From contig OU744736.1 in NCBI GenBank assembly GCA_916613615.1, forward strand, positions 682,001 through 746,000: 64,000 bases of DNA, read 5' to 3'. This DNA comes from Steromphala cineraria. Lineage: Eukaryota > Mollusca > Gastropoda > Trochida > Trochidae. The position numbers were made by a program, and so were the translations under genes. The notes under the pieces were generated by a model. It was not told where the DNA came from, did not search any database, and saw nothing but the letters and a program-made list of their open reading frames with translations. Positions within the stretch are counted from its first letter, which is position 1; each line of letters begins with the position of its first letter. This document shows, piece after piece, positions 41,097-54,100 of the stretch.

Positions 41097-42947
41097 TGTG
41101 TGGGAATGAACATACGCTCCGAGCACATTTTTAAAGTCGCTATTGTTCCATGGAAATGTCGTTAAAAAAATGAAAATTTATATCATATGAAAGGTATGTA
41201 TGTCCTCTTTGCAATGATAAGTTTGTTATTTCTATATTCTTGCATATTGTTGCCACGACCCGTGTCTTTAACTTTACCCTCCCTCGAATCTTCATTCCCT
41301 ATATGAATAAGAACAACTGGGGATTGAACATAGGCTCAGAGCACGTTTTTAAATCCGTTGTCGTTAACTTGAAATATTGTTAAATAAATGTAAATATATA
41401 TCATCTGAAAGGTATTTATGTCCTCTTTGCAAATATATAACATTGATATTATATATTCTTGCATATTGTTGTCATGCGCCTTTAAATTTACGCTCTCTCG
41501 AATGTTCATTTCCTATATAAATAAGACCAACTGGGAAATGAACATACACTCCGAGCACGTTTTTCAAGTCGCTGTTTTTCCATGGAAATATCGTTTAATA
41601 AATGAAAGTTTATATAATATGAAAGGTATTTATATCCTCTTTGCAAATAAATAAGTTTGATATATCTATACTCTTGCATATTATTGTCACGCGCCTTTAT
41701 ATTTACCCTCCCTCGAATCTTCATTTCCTATATAAATAAGACCAACTGGGTAATGAACATACGCTCCGAGCACATTTTTCAAATCGCTGTTGTTCCATGG
41801 AAATACCGTTTAATAAATGAAAGTTTATATATCATATGAAAGGAATTTATATCCTCTTTGCAAATATATAACTGTGATATTTCTATATTCTTGCATATTA
41901 TTGTCACGCACCTTGAAACTTACCCTCCCACGAATCTTCATTCTCTATATAAATAAGACCAAGTGGAGAATGAACATAGGCTCCGAGCACGTTTTTCAAG
42001 TCGCTGTTGTTCACTGAAAATATCGTTAAATACATGAAAGTTGATATCATCTGAAAGGTAGTTATGTCCTCTTTGTAAATATATAAGTTTGATATTTCTA
42101 TATTGTAGCATATTGTTGTCACGCGCCTTTAAATTTACACACCCTCGAATCCTCTTTTCCTATATAAATAAGACCAAGTGGGGAATGAACATAGGCTCCG
42201 AGCACGTTTTTTAAGTCGCTGTTGTTCACTGAAAATATCGTTAAAATACATGAAAGTTGATATCATCTGAAAGGTTGTTATGTCCTCTTTGTAAATATGT
42301 AGGTTTTTTATTTCTATATTGAAAGATATTGTTGTCACGCGCCTTTAAATTTACACACCCTCGAATCCTTATTTCCTATATAAATAAGACCAATTGGGGA
42401 ATGAACATAGGCTCCGAGCACGTTTTTTAAGTCGCTGTTGTTCACTGGAAATATCGTTAAATACATGAAAGTTGATATCATCTGAAAGGTAGTCCTCTTT
42501 GTAAATATATAAGTTTGATATTTCTATATTGTAGCATATTATTGTCACCCGCCTTTAAATTTACACACCCTCGAATCCTCATTTCCTATATAAATAAGAC
42601 CAATTGGGGAATGAACATAGGCTCCGAGCACGTTTTTCAAGTCGCTGTTGTTCACTGGAAATATCATTAAATTAAGGAAAATTGATATCATCCAAAAGTT
42701 AGTTATGTCCTCTTTGTAAATATGTAAGTTTTTTTATTTCTATATTCTAGTTTGTTGTTACGCGCCAATATATATAAAACCAATTGGGGTATAAACATAT
42801 AGGCCTATATAGGCCTATAGGCTCCGGGCACGTTCTTCCACTCGTCATTAACTTGATATCCCTTTAAATGAATCATATGAAAAGCGATTATATCTTCTTT
42901 AATTAGATATATAAAAAAATATTTCCATATAGTAGTGTTGTCACGCT
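41097..42947 (-). repeat. Right arm: ~9 inverted copies of the 215-bp unit
   Basis: GAACATAGGCTCCGAGCACG, the reverse complement of the left-arm core, recurs at about 41,117, 41,334, 41,550, 41,765, 41,982, 42,199, 42,413, 42,628 and 42,826. The innermost and outermost units are most diverged; the last reads GGCTCCGGGCACG, as in the TIR. Confidence 0.95.
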
Positions 42948-42950
42948 TGT

Positions 42951-44819
42951 TTAAAGGGGCACAATGCGCTCGCGGGTTAATGAATTATTTGTTGGAAAAG
43001 CTTAATTAGCCAAGCGTAACGAGGTCGGAAATCTCAATCAGCGTGACCACTACTCAGCGATGTTTGTTTTGCGCAGCGCCCTACTCGCGCGGTACTCAAC
43101 CGGATACGAGATTGTTCATAAGTCCAAACAATATGGCCGAATAAAATCATCCTTATGTCCAATCAAACTTCAATACTAGGCATACCCAGTAACATCTGCA
43201 AACTTATTACGTACCAAAAATTAAAACATTCACTAATATATCTTCGTGAGTTTATCATGAGGTAATAGACAAATTTTTGAGTTCAATATCACATGCCAAA
43301 TATTAATGTGATTCAGAAATGTCACAAATATCACGATATCATAAATGTATGTTGAATCATATACAAAGTACATGTAAAGGAACTTTTTAATCAAAATCTT
43401 TGGGTTTTACAAATAGGACTTTTTTCCGAGAACTTATTTCCTAGGCAAAATTAGGACTTTTTTTTACCGAACACCTATTATAACCTTTCATAAAGATTGT
43501 TTTTATGAATGTGCGTTGCTGTTGTTAAATTGAGTTAAGATTTAATCTTTGTCTAAATATTTCAAATAGATCAAATATTTATCATCTTTCTTTAACAGGT
43601 ATCATAAACAGTAATGTCTCCTTGGATTTCAGGCAGTGAAATAAACAGGACTATTTTTACTTGTTTAATTGTGAGGATAATAAAATACATCGCTGATATT
43701 TGTAATCACTGTAATCACACCCAATACATTGATAAAATATACATCTCGTTAGTACCACCTTATCTATCTCTGTAATTTTCTTTTATGACGACCGGACACC
43801 TGTCATTTTATACGTTGTGTATCTATAGCAATGAAAGTGCGAAATGTCTAGTCGTATGACGTAAACAGTGACATAACTGTCCGGGCACTAACTAACTTGT
43901 CATCACAATAGGCGACAGATTGTCTGGCCTAGTGACCAACGAATTTGTACATAACAGTGACCGCCGACTGTCTTGGTATCTTACTGCAGACCGAATGTCT
44001 AGACTAGTGACTAACGTATTCGTACATGGCAGGGACCGCCAATTGTCCTGGCACCTTTCTGCAGACAAAATGTTAACCAATGATATTGAAGAATATAATC
44101 CGACCAATGAAAAGCAGAAAAAGAATGTAAATTTATTTCATAGGACTCCCCTTCATCACTATATGTTAAACCTTGATGGATCATGTATGACGTTAACAAA
44201 TACAGTGGATCATATACATGGATGCTTCTAGCAGGTATGTTTTTATCGTGTTCAATACGAGTTAAGGAAATCCCCCCCCCCTCTCATTCAATATTTCGTA
44301 AAAAAAATATGATAATTTGAAAGAGAAGCAACCATACCTTTGTGTAGGTTTATTCGTAGAGGAAACGGGTTCGTAGATGGGATTTTTACAAGTTCGTAAT
44401 GAAAAACAGTGTTTCGTATAGAGTGACAAATTGTGAAATAAGTTCATATAAGCAATACATTATCATTGTAACTGATAGTATACAAATTCAAAGGAGAGTA
44501 ATTGTACATCCAATGTATAAATACGATCGATGTTATGTCTTGTATAAATAAACTGAGTAGATACTTTGTAAATATTACGTCACACTATATAATATATATT
44601 CACAATATTAAATGAAAATTTAAAAACCTCCACGAAGCTTTTTTCCCTGAAAAAAATCGGTCATGAAGGGGATTCCCCTGTCAAAACTACGACCGCATCT
44701 CGCTGGGCCAGTGCCCAGTCTTCACCACGTGACCTTGCTACCCGCTAAATCAATTACGTAACGGTCTCATTAACGGTGGTCAATTCGCCTTGACCCGCGA
44801 GCGCATTGTGCCCCTTTAA
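42951..44819. mobile_element. Nested TTAA-flanked element, 1.87 kb
   Basis: TTAAAGGGGCACAATGCGCT and its inverse form 27-bp TIRs with TTAA at each edge, the target of piggyBac/Kolobok-type transposases. Inside, an ~84-bp direct duplication (about 43,905-44,066) gives a small repetitive frame. No transposase is seen. It inserted in the right arm between the array and the TIR. Confidence 0.75.
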
Positions 44820-44878
44820 GGCTATAAACTACTGTACATGTATGCAAGTACTAGGAGGTCAGCCACACTCGCGAATCT

Positions 44879-44973
44879 CGAAGCGCGCTCTTAATGCTGC
44901 TAGGAAATGCGTACTAGTCGATAAGTGCACGTCCGTAGAAAGTGCCCGGAGCATATGTTATTTAGCGTTAACC
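44879..44973 (-). repeat. Right terminal inverted repeat
   Basis: Reverse complement of the left TIR, from CGAAGCGCGCTC to GCGTTAACC, 92 of 95 positions identical. Confidence 0.95.
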
Positions 44974-44983
44974 AAACAACTTG

Positions 44984-45062
44984 TGTGGCTCATTGTTGCG
45001 GTGTAAATAGACCCCCTTTACAGTTTCAAACAGTTGTGTTTGTCACAAATAGGTTGGATAAA
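44984..45062 (+). promoter_or_regulatory. Residual 5' flank / 5' UTR of FAM221A
   Basis: Only 79 bases separate the foldback's target duplication from the FAM221A ATG. No TATA box is obvious. Either this is 5' UTR with an upstream exon lost or displaced, or transcription starts in the element. Confidence 0.5.
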
Positions 45063-45139
45063 ATGGCGGACAGACAGTATCACCTAAAGTTCGACGGCTC
45101 CAAGGCACAGGCTGTCGATGCTTATCTGGAATATCGGAG
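45063..45139 (+). CDS. FAM221A: FAM221A exon 1 (coding part)
   Basis: Encodes MADRQYHLKFDGSKAQAV then DAYLEYR and ends in phase 2 at AG|gtttgt, splitting an Arg codon completed by exon 2. Confidence 0.9.
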
Positions 45140-48100
45140 GTTTGTCTCAACTTGAACACTGTAAAAAGGATTTTTTTTAAAAGACTGGAAATGGAATAAA
45201 CAAAAAAATTATCAAAAAGATATTTGATTTTAAAAGCACCTACCCTATTTCAAAACATAATCTTTTTTTTCAGTGAAATATTTTTTTGTTCTGATTATTT
45301 TTAGATATTTCTACACTTTCAACAAATACTTTTGAGTACTCATCTCTTTATTTTATGTCTTGCCTACTGTAATGCGACCAGTGACCGCCATATTTTTGCC
45401 ATCTTTCGACGATAGCTCAACGAAAAAAATACACACCTTGAAATCTGTCTAACTTGTTAAACCTGACATCAGAACCCACGATCCTATACAGAACTTTACA
45501 ACTATAAGTAGCTGAAGTGGGTCACTTGCAAACATGGTTTCTGTACAACTTTTTACAGTTGTGCACAGTACCAGTAGAGACGCCACCCAATTCACATCGT
45601 TTATGAATTTTTTTATTCTTTTTGTTTAAAATGCTAAAATACTGGTCCCCGGCAGTCACTGGTCGCGTGCCAGTATACATTGTGACAATTTAAAAAAAAT
45701 CTTCAATACATACAGTAGGAAATTATGACCTCAGAAGATACTGTATCATTAGTTTTACTTGTTTTTCATCACATTTACATGTACCGTATATTACAATGTA
45801 TACGGCGACCTCGTACATAGGGCGACCCCCTTTCTCAGCCCCCCAAATTGCTGCCAAAATCATATATCTCATTAATAAGGCGACCCCCCTTCTAGCAGGT
45901 CGCTAAAACAGTCGACATGACAGACAACTCGTTGACAAGATGGTGTTAGGCTTAATTTAGGTCGATAATTTTAAAGTGAAATGTCATGTGTAATTAAAAA
46001 ATAAATAAATTACTTACAGTGTTTGTTATTTTATTCAATGATTTATCATTTGCTTCTGATAACAAGCAAGGCTACAGTCAACAAACTCCCATTACTGTGT
46101 CATGTTTCGTTTTCATCATTCTCATTCAGAAATCTAAACAAACGTTTAGTCAACGTACTGGTAATGCTATATTTGTATCAAGCCTTTTTCACTGGTTAAA
46201 AGAACGGAAGTTGTAATAGTTCACCAATCAGAAAATTTAACACAAATTGCATATTGAAAAGGCCTAACCGGTGTAAAGAATAATTGCTGCCTAGTAAAAA
46301 CTGAGTTATACATCGCCTTCATAATTGATAAAATAATTTGGACAGCATAAGTTTTGTTAAATATAACCATAGAGAAAAATAAAGTCACAATATCAGTCAT
46401 CAAAACCAGGGTTTTACATAGTCAATCGAAATCGAGAGTCCTGGGGACTCAAAGCATATATTTTTAGGAGTCCTTTTCCTATTTCAGGAGTCCTTAAAAA
46501 CATTATAGAAGTTTCATACTTAATGGAAAGGTTGATAAAGATTGCTTTTAATGGGATGGTTATTGGTTGATGTTTTAATACCATCTTGACATGAAAATCA
46601 TACTGAAATGTGTTTTCATTGAAAAATTAGATATTCGTATCAGAATAATACTGAGTCACAGAGGACCCACATGATTAGTTTTTGGGGGTCCTCCTGACAT
46701 TTTCTGCATCAAATACTCAGGAAAGTTGCATCCCGTAAAACCCTGCAAAACAATGTTAATTAATCAATTAATCATTATAAATTTATTTTTATCTTTAATT
46801 ATGTCAAGTTATTTCATCACGAGGTTCTATCTCGTATGACACCGACACTAACATAACATGTTATCGGCAAGCAAACACGTGTTGAATATTTCCTTTGGCC
46901 TGGTGCATGGATAATTTTGATTGATAAGTTATTTTGAATTTCCATTCATATTTCTCTCTATATTTTCATTTAAAAATAACAATAAGACAAAGGTATTTTA
47001 TTTTACAAGATTAAATTTGAGATGACATCGATGATTGTGTAATGGACATCCGGTGTAAACATCGACTCGCTTGACTTGTTGGGTTGGCAGATACCCCTCT
47101 AGTTTTTAAACCTTGTGTATTGGGCGACCCCCTTCTTTGACCCCCTAATTTCTTATATAGGAGAAAAATGATTATGATAAGCTACTCAAAATATGCATGC
47201 AGAATCTTGTTTGTAAGTGTCTGCCCAAGATTTCGGTTCGCGTTCGGTTTCAATTTAAAATGTACTCGCTATCAATCAAGTATAACATGTCTCTGATTTC
47301 CAAACACACTAGGTTTATCTCCTAATTATAGGTTGTGATCGAGATGTTGAATTTGACAGTTGCCAGTTGCAGTTGCAGTGAAGATGCCAGAAATGAGTTT
47401 TTTACTCCATTATTGTACAGTTCTGTCAACAAGATTAACTTGAGATACATTCTTAACAGTGCAGATAGAAATATAAAGATACAAAATATGATATTTAAAC
47501 TCATTTTTAGATAACAATATAAGTTAGAATTATAATATATGTAATCAAGTAATCAAAAAAATAATGGGTATGAATCCACTGAGTTTAGTGGGTACAATTT
47601 CTTTATAGGTACAAATTCACCACATATCCTGTGTGGATTCATTCGATCGTTGTTTTCTAGCTGATTATTGCTCATCTGGTGAATTTTTTATCTTTTAAAT
47701 ACATCGGTCAATATGTTGTTTTTTTAGTCCATGTAAGATATATAGAAATAGTTAATATATATATTTTAATATAGGTCAATCAATGCTTCTTATCTAATAG
47801 CAAGGGAGACAAGTTAACTGGAATTTGTGGGTATGAGTTCCTTTTCACTGCATTCCAACTCTGTATTGCAATTGATCCATTGGCGGATCCAGAGGGGGGT
47901 GCAGGGAGTTCTAAAACAAATCATTTTAAAGTTTGCACTTGCAACATCCAATGGGCCGAGTTGTTCAAGTTTGATGAACCCAAGCGCATGTTAATCATAA
48001 ACGCTGAGGACATGGGTTCATCTAACTGAAACCCAATTTTGAGGTTGGTAACTATTTTACACACTGGCTCAAAGCTATTTATTACATATATGAGGGTGAG

Positions 48101-51100
48101 ATACTCTGTTCTATCAGTGAAATAAACCCTCTATCTGGCTACAGTAGCGATAACCTTTATCGTCACTCTACTGAGTGGTGATAAACTTTATCACCACTCG
48201 AGTGACGTCAAGTTCAAGACTTTGACGTCATGTAACAATGGTCTGACGTCATGAATTCTCCTATGACGTCACACTGCTACCTCGGTGACGGGCTCTTCCA
48301 AGCGGCCGCTCAACATGAAATCGGCCTTTTTTTACGTAATTAGAAGGATTTCATCATATAATAAATAGAATATCTGTCAATTCTTGACAAATACCATGTT
48401 TATCTCATCTCGTGAGGTAGACAAGTTAAATATTTTCTACCTCACGAGATGAGATAAACATGGTATTAGTCAAGAAAAGACAGATATCCTCTATTCGGTA
48501 CTTGCGGAATTTAGAGTTACCGTTCCTGATTAGAGTTATCTGCCCTTGGTAGCAGGTATGTGCGCTCTCGACTCGTTGACGTTACCGTCATGGGCCGCGC
48601 AAAAAAGAAATAGTCGCTTTGTGTAAATGTGATTATTTGCCGGGTTTTTATCATTGGTGGTCAATGAATGTATTTTATGCTTGAGTATGTAAATCTTCAC
48701 ATGTCTGTAATATAATATATTATTTCAAATGTATGTAATTGAGTTTATACCTTAAACGGGCCCGGTATAGATCTTTTTGATAATTCTGTTTTATGTGCTA
48801 ATTTATGCAAATGTGAAAATAATAATACTATCTCAAGGCAAACAAATCGGACATAAGTATTTATTTATGGATAAAACATTTTATTCAGTAATTTATTAAT
48901 AACAAATACTTCACATCTCATATAAGTGGACAAAATTAGTAGTAATTAACAGTTTTGACGTGTAAAATTACGCACCTCACTTCTCTAAGGGATGAATTAT
49001 CAGTCATGCCATTAGAGTACAAAATATGATTAAAAAAACTCTGTCGTTGTTAAAGTGTAGGGTTTGAGTGACAATTCTTTGTAGAAAAAGCTTTTTGAAT
49101 ATTGTTTGTCAAAAGAACTTGAAGTTTTCGAATGAGTAGGCCTATCCCCCTTCTTTGGCGGGAAATGTAGGCTAAAGATACGCATTCAGTCGGGGTTTAA
49201 GGACACATACTTTTTCATAATTTTTTCAAAGATTTTAAAAGTTTTCAGAAGTTCAAGGAAGGGAAAATGATTTGTTTTTGATTCCATTGACATTCGGTAT
49301 GTGAAAAGAGAAAATATTTGACGACGATAAATTTGTAAGGTAATTTGTCAGTTTGTATTAACTCGCCACTGTTTTGTGCCGCGGTTCAACAATATTTTCC
49401 TCTTTAAACGGCTTAACTTAATGTCTTCTCAATTCTAAAAAATGTTGACACAGATAGATAGTACAAGCTAACCCTCAATATGTGCTAATTATTAGGTTAA
49501 ATAACTTTTGTGTGAGTGCGTATCGTAACACAATTCTAGAATATCCCCCTGCTATATTATTACATGATTATTTCGCACTTATTGTCCTATATGTTAGTGA
49601 TGGTAGCATGTTCGTTGTTCTAGATTAAACAATTTGACTCAGAATAAAATGCATCACTATCTTCTTGAATCAGTCCGTTTATAAAAAAAATAACCCGATA
49701 GGACTGTCTTTCCCCGACACCATTTTTCAAGCAAACAACGCTATAACATGTATTTATAAACTCAAATTGTTTAACATTGACCATATTAATTGATGGAATA
49801 GTCTTTAGAAAACGTTTATGAATGGAAACAAATAAGACCACCTTCATCACAAATACAAAATCAATTTTGCAAATCAATGAACAAGTGGCGGTAGAAGATT
49901 TTTTAGCGTACTGCAGATAAAGAATACAACTGAAAACTGTTTCGAATACGTTGCGTCAGCCTGCTACAACACCAAATTTTTATAGGCCTATCGTTTTACT
50001 TAATAAAGATTTACAAGCGCTTTGAACCTCTTCTGCTCACTGAAAAGTGAACAAAAAATTATAGTAATATGTTGTCTTAGTGTATTTTTTCGGTTTCGAT
50101 CAGAACTTCTATATTTGACTTTGATAACCTTTTGTTTTTGATCGGGCTCCGTGAAGAGATTAACCGCCGGACGCTCAAAAAATGTAAATGGTATTTTGGT
50201 CATGTGTATTTATCTACATGTATTTACAATTTTACAATAAAACTTTAGAACGGACAGAACTTAACGATCTATCCGATCTCGAGTACCTACCAGTTTTTGG
50301 ACGTTTCTATAGGCCCCTCTTATACATATTTAGAAGACCTAAAGCGTAGATAACAGTTAACTCGTACGGTGATTTCGAGGATCTACCAGTTTTTTTTCAC
50401 ATTTCTATAGGCCCCTCTTACATACTTAGAAGACCTAAAGCGTAGATAATATTTTTACAATTTACTGGTACGGTAATTTTTACATGTTTCTTTTTACATT
50501 TCTGATCCTATAAGCGTTCCGATCTCGACGATATCCTCCGGGTTTTTTTTAAAGTATACTTTTGAACATTTTAGATCTCATGAAATATTTAAAGGACTTA
50601 ATTGTTTTCAGTAGTTACAAGAAATGTAGAGTATAACCTTAAACCATACGCCTATTGCTCATGGAAACATATATAAAATGATGTTTGGCATTTTTTATTT
50701 TATTTCTCGATTAATAGATGTATTTCCATCAAATGTTAAAGAAACTAGGTTTTCCAATCTACGCCTTGTATATATGCATAATTTTTATTGCCTTTTTTAC
50801 AGGTAAAATTGTTACAAATTTGAAGAAATTTGTCATATTTGCAACTCATTAAGAAATAAGTTCATCACAATCAACAATGCATGACCAAAACAAACGTGCA
50901 AAGCCTTTTACACGGGACGTACTGGTGTGTTACTGTGCATACGACAAATAAAAAATGAATTAACTCGTAGGAATAGTATTTTGTATCACGTGTTTAGGAA
51001 TAAAACACACTTGAAGACAACGCGATTATTATCACCTTAAAACTAGTAACGGATTACAGTTGATAAATATTTTACATGAAATGTTACATACGTGACTGTA

Positions 51101-54100
51101 ATGAGATAAGAGCTTATTAACATACTTTCGCTTGCATCAGAAACATATATTTTGGCTTAAATTATTTCCTGGTGTAAAATTGACACGGTTTGTTCTCCTG
51201 TAAACTCATATTTTAAGGGAATTTTACAATATGTGTCCAATAAACAATTGCAAATGAATATTTAGCATTCAAATCTTAGTTCTGTATCATGCATGAAGAA
51301 ATAAGAAATAATCTCCCAAAATATCTTTATTTCTATTTCCATGAGTACTTTTTATAATAGGATATTTATTTCGGAAACACAAGGGACTATGTTAACAGTG
51401 ACAATTCCTTGGATTTTCTTTTTCATCAACTCACAAGAAAACTAAATTACCGATGTTCTCCGCGCGAAACATAACAAGCTAATTGAAATCCGTAATGCAA
51501 ATTACATGTACATGAAAACAGCGACATGAACCTTTCAATTTTGAAAATGTTAAGCAAGATATATCACTGAAAAAGCAAAAAACTATTGAGACAATTGTAT
51601 AAATACGAAACTACTAATTTTCCTTTAGGTTTATTATTAAATATTCAATTTCAATTTTCTAAATATTGTTTTTATATCAAAGGGCTACATAACATTGTTT
51701 ACGAGAAACAAACTATTTAACAGGACGACGTCAGTTTTTGCAAGTTATGTACTGTCGTTGAGATTTAGTGTATAATTTGTTATAGCCTACATGTACATTT
51801 CAATGGAAATTAAATTGTTATGTTTTTAAAATTGCACATACAATATACCAAAATATTTGAAGAAAGTAATTAACTATCTTATGTATATGCATGTACATTC
51901 GTTTCCCCATATAGATGTACATGTATATATAAATAGGCCTAATCTCGCTAAATATTTACTAGTGAAATGATTTTGCTACGATAAATGGGTTACTTCGATA
52001 ATACAGTCAAATGATAGGTCAAACGTGTATAAAGATCTCGAGGGATCTGATTTACTGTAGTATTTAATAGTTTTATGACGCAATAATCACGACCCATGCA
52101 GTAACGTCAACGAGTCGAGAGGGCGCATACCTGTTCCCAAGGGCGGATAACTCTAATCAAGAACGATAACTCTAAATTCCGCAAGTCGGGAATATATTTG
52201 TAGCACATCCAGCAGCAACCAGCTCTACCCCCTCATCCTATCCTATCTCATCATCCTTATCTGACATAACTTCTTTTCTTTGTTTGTAAGATATTCATTT
52301 TTTTTCAAAAGTATGTAACCAGTGAGTTTGTTGATATTAAATCCGCTAACTTATGTGTATATGGAATATAACCCCATCGACCCCTAGTCACGTGAGTCAT
52401 GTAAGGGTTTTTCTGTACGAAACCGTGACGGGTTTGCTTCTTAAGTAACTTAAGTAAATAATTTAGAAACCTTACTAAAAGATTTATTCAGAATCAGCCT
52501 CCTTACTTGTTTGTAATTGATTTAGTAAACTTAGGATTTCGTACTAATTCATTTAGTAAAACTCTGATATTGAGTCTAGCAAGATATAGTAGCAGATCGC
52601 GCCATCCGGCTCCGATCTATCAAATTGACCAATCAGGGATTGTCTTACCAAGCCACAATAGTCTGCATTTACACAGACAATGTTGGAGGGTCATAGGCCA
52701 GCGAACGGTCGGCTGACGCGACCAGCTACTACATCTCGCTAGACTCAATATCTAAGTTAGACTCAATATCGAAGTGAAACGAGTATCATTGAGGCTAGGT
52801 CTACTTAGACTGCTATTCTTGCCTCTACAATTGTTTACATAAGGGGCTCAAAACATACAACACTCCTCAGCAGTTGGTAATGCAGAGACTAAAATAGTAG
52901 ATCTCTTAACCAGTTACATTCATGATAAGAATGTAAATGACTTGTTTTATCAACTTGATTCCTTTAGAAGCAAATAAAGTTTTAACGTTTCATGCACCCT
53001 TAGGCTTGTAAACTAAAGAGGCACATATATTAAAAGTGATATTTATAAATTCAATGGAATGAAATTGTATTTAAGGTTAACGTCTATGTATTTACTGCCA
53101 TATGAAATAGAGCTGTGGGCTGCCCTGTATTTTGTATTTTGATAAAATTGCAAGTTAGGTAATGTGTATTACGATTTGTATTGTATTATCAATTTTGAAA
53201 ACCAGACAGAAACAAATTATAAGAGCATTTTTTGCATTATAATGAATATCTGAATAATATCTTGTTGTCAATAATGTAAAAATCAACTTCATAATTATAT
53301 CTTAATAATTATATGATGATATTATTTAGTTACTTCAAACTAATATTTCCAATAATGTGAATGGTGTATCCAGGTACGAGACCAGCTGCATGTGTACTCT
53401 GACGAAGAGAATTCTTTTTTTAATGGTAAATGAGAGTTGTAATTATCATTCGTTATCAAAATAAACAAGAGCAAAATGTTTGGCAGGGAACTAAAATTAA
53501 GATCATATTTACACACATATTCTTTTGTTAGCAAGTGATAAATTTAACATATACAATTGTAATTGTGTTGCATTTAGGTCTTGCTACATGCTTGCTTCAT
53601 TGGATTTGTTTTATGAATTATGAACTTTGATCTGATGATGTATACTACTTATACTACTTATCTATTTATATTATGTCAAATATTGTTTCCCAAAAAACTT
53701 ATAATTTCTTTTCCCCAGCAGGCATGATAAGATTTTTGGTTTATTTCTGTCTTACTGTTTGAAAGCTGTTTTCACTCATTAAACTGATAGTTGTGTTCAA
53801 GGAAATAAAAAAATACTTCACTCGGAGACTGGCGTTTAGAATTGTCCAGATGAATAAGAAAGAGGTTTATAGATTTTCACCTTCTTTATTGGTGATGACG
53901 ACCTTTCATTGGTTTGTATAGATATGCTTGATAACAGTGTAAGTGTCTTATTGCTGTCTTCCATTGAAGAAGTTGAAACATCCTTAGAGCTCCTCATTAT
54001 AAGTAAATTTGATCAATAAAATTATTACAAGGAAATTGTAGCTGTGTATGGACCTAGTTATATCATCTGTCTATCAAATTATCAATTCAAATTTGTACGG

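Larger units (their letters stand above)
27474..44983. mobile_element. Giant foldback-like element, 17.5 kb with 10-bp target duplication
   Basis: 95-bp TIRs (27,484-27,578 and 44,879-44,973, three mismatches) are flanked by exact AAACAACTTG copies at 27,474-27,483 and 44,974-44,983. The interior is a large direct array of a 215-bp unit, a 2-kb loop and a smaller array in inverted orientation. That is the architecture of Foldback (FB/TU-type) elements. A 10-bp duplication is closest to the 8-11 bp of Mutator-like elements and FB elements. No transposase, polymerase or integrase frame is visible, so it looks non-autonomous and is unlike a Polinton. About 15.6 kb remain when the nested element is subtracted. 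Confidence 0.85.

Noticed and set aside
43920..44231. 103-codon frame in the nested TTAA element
   Set aside because: Starts without ATG and consists largely of an ~84-bp duplication; no transposase motif.
27474..44983. Polinton/Maverick or giant-virus insertion
   Set aside because: Size and TIRs fit, but no polymerase B, integrase, ATPase or capsid frames exist and the target duplication is 10 bp rather than 6 bp.
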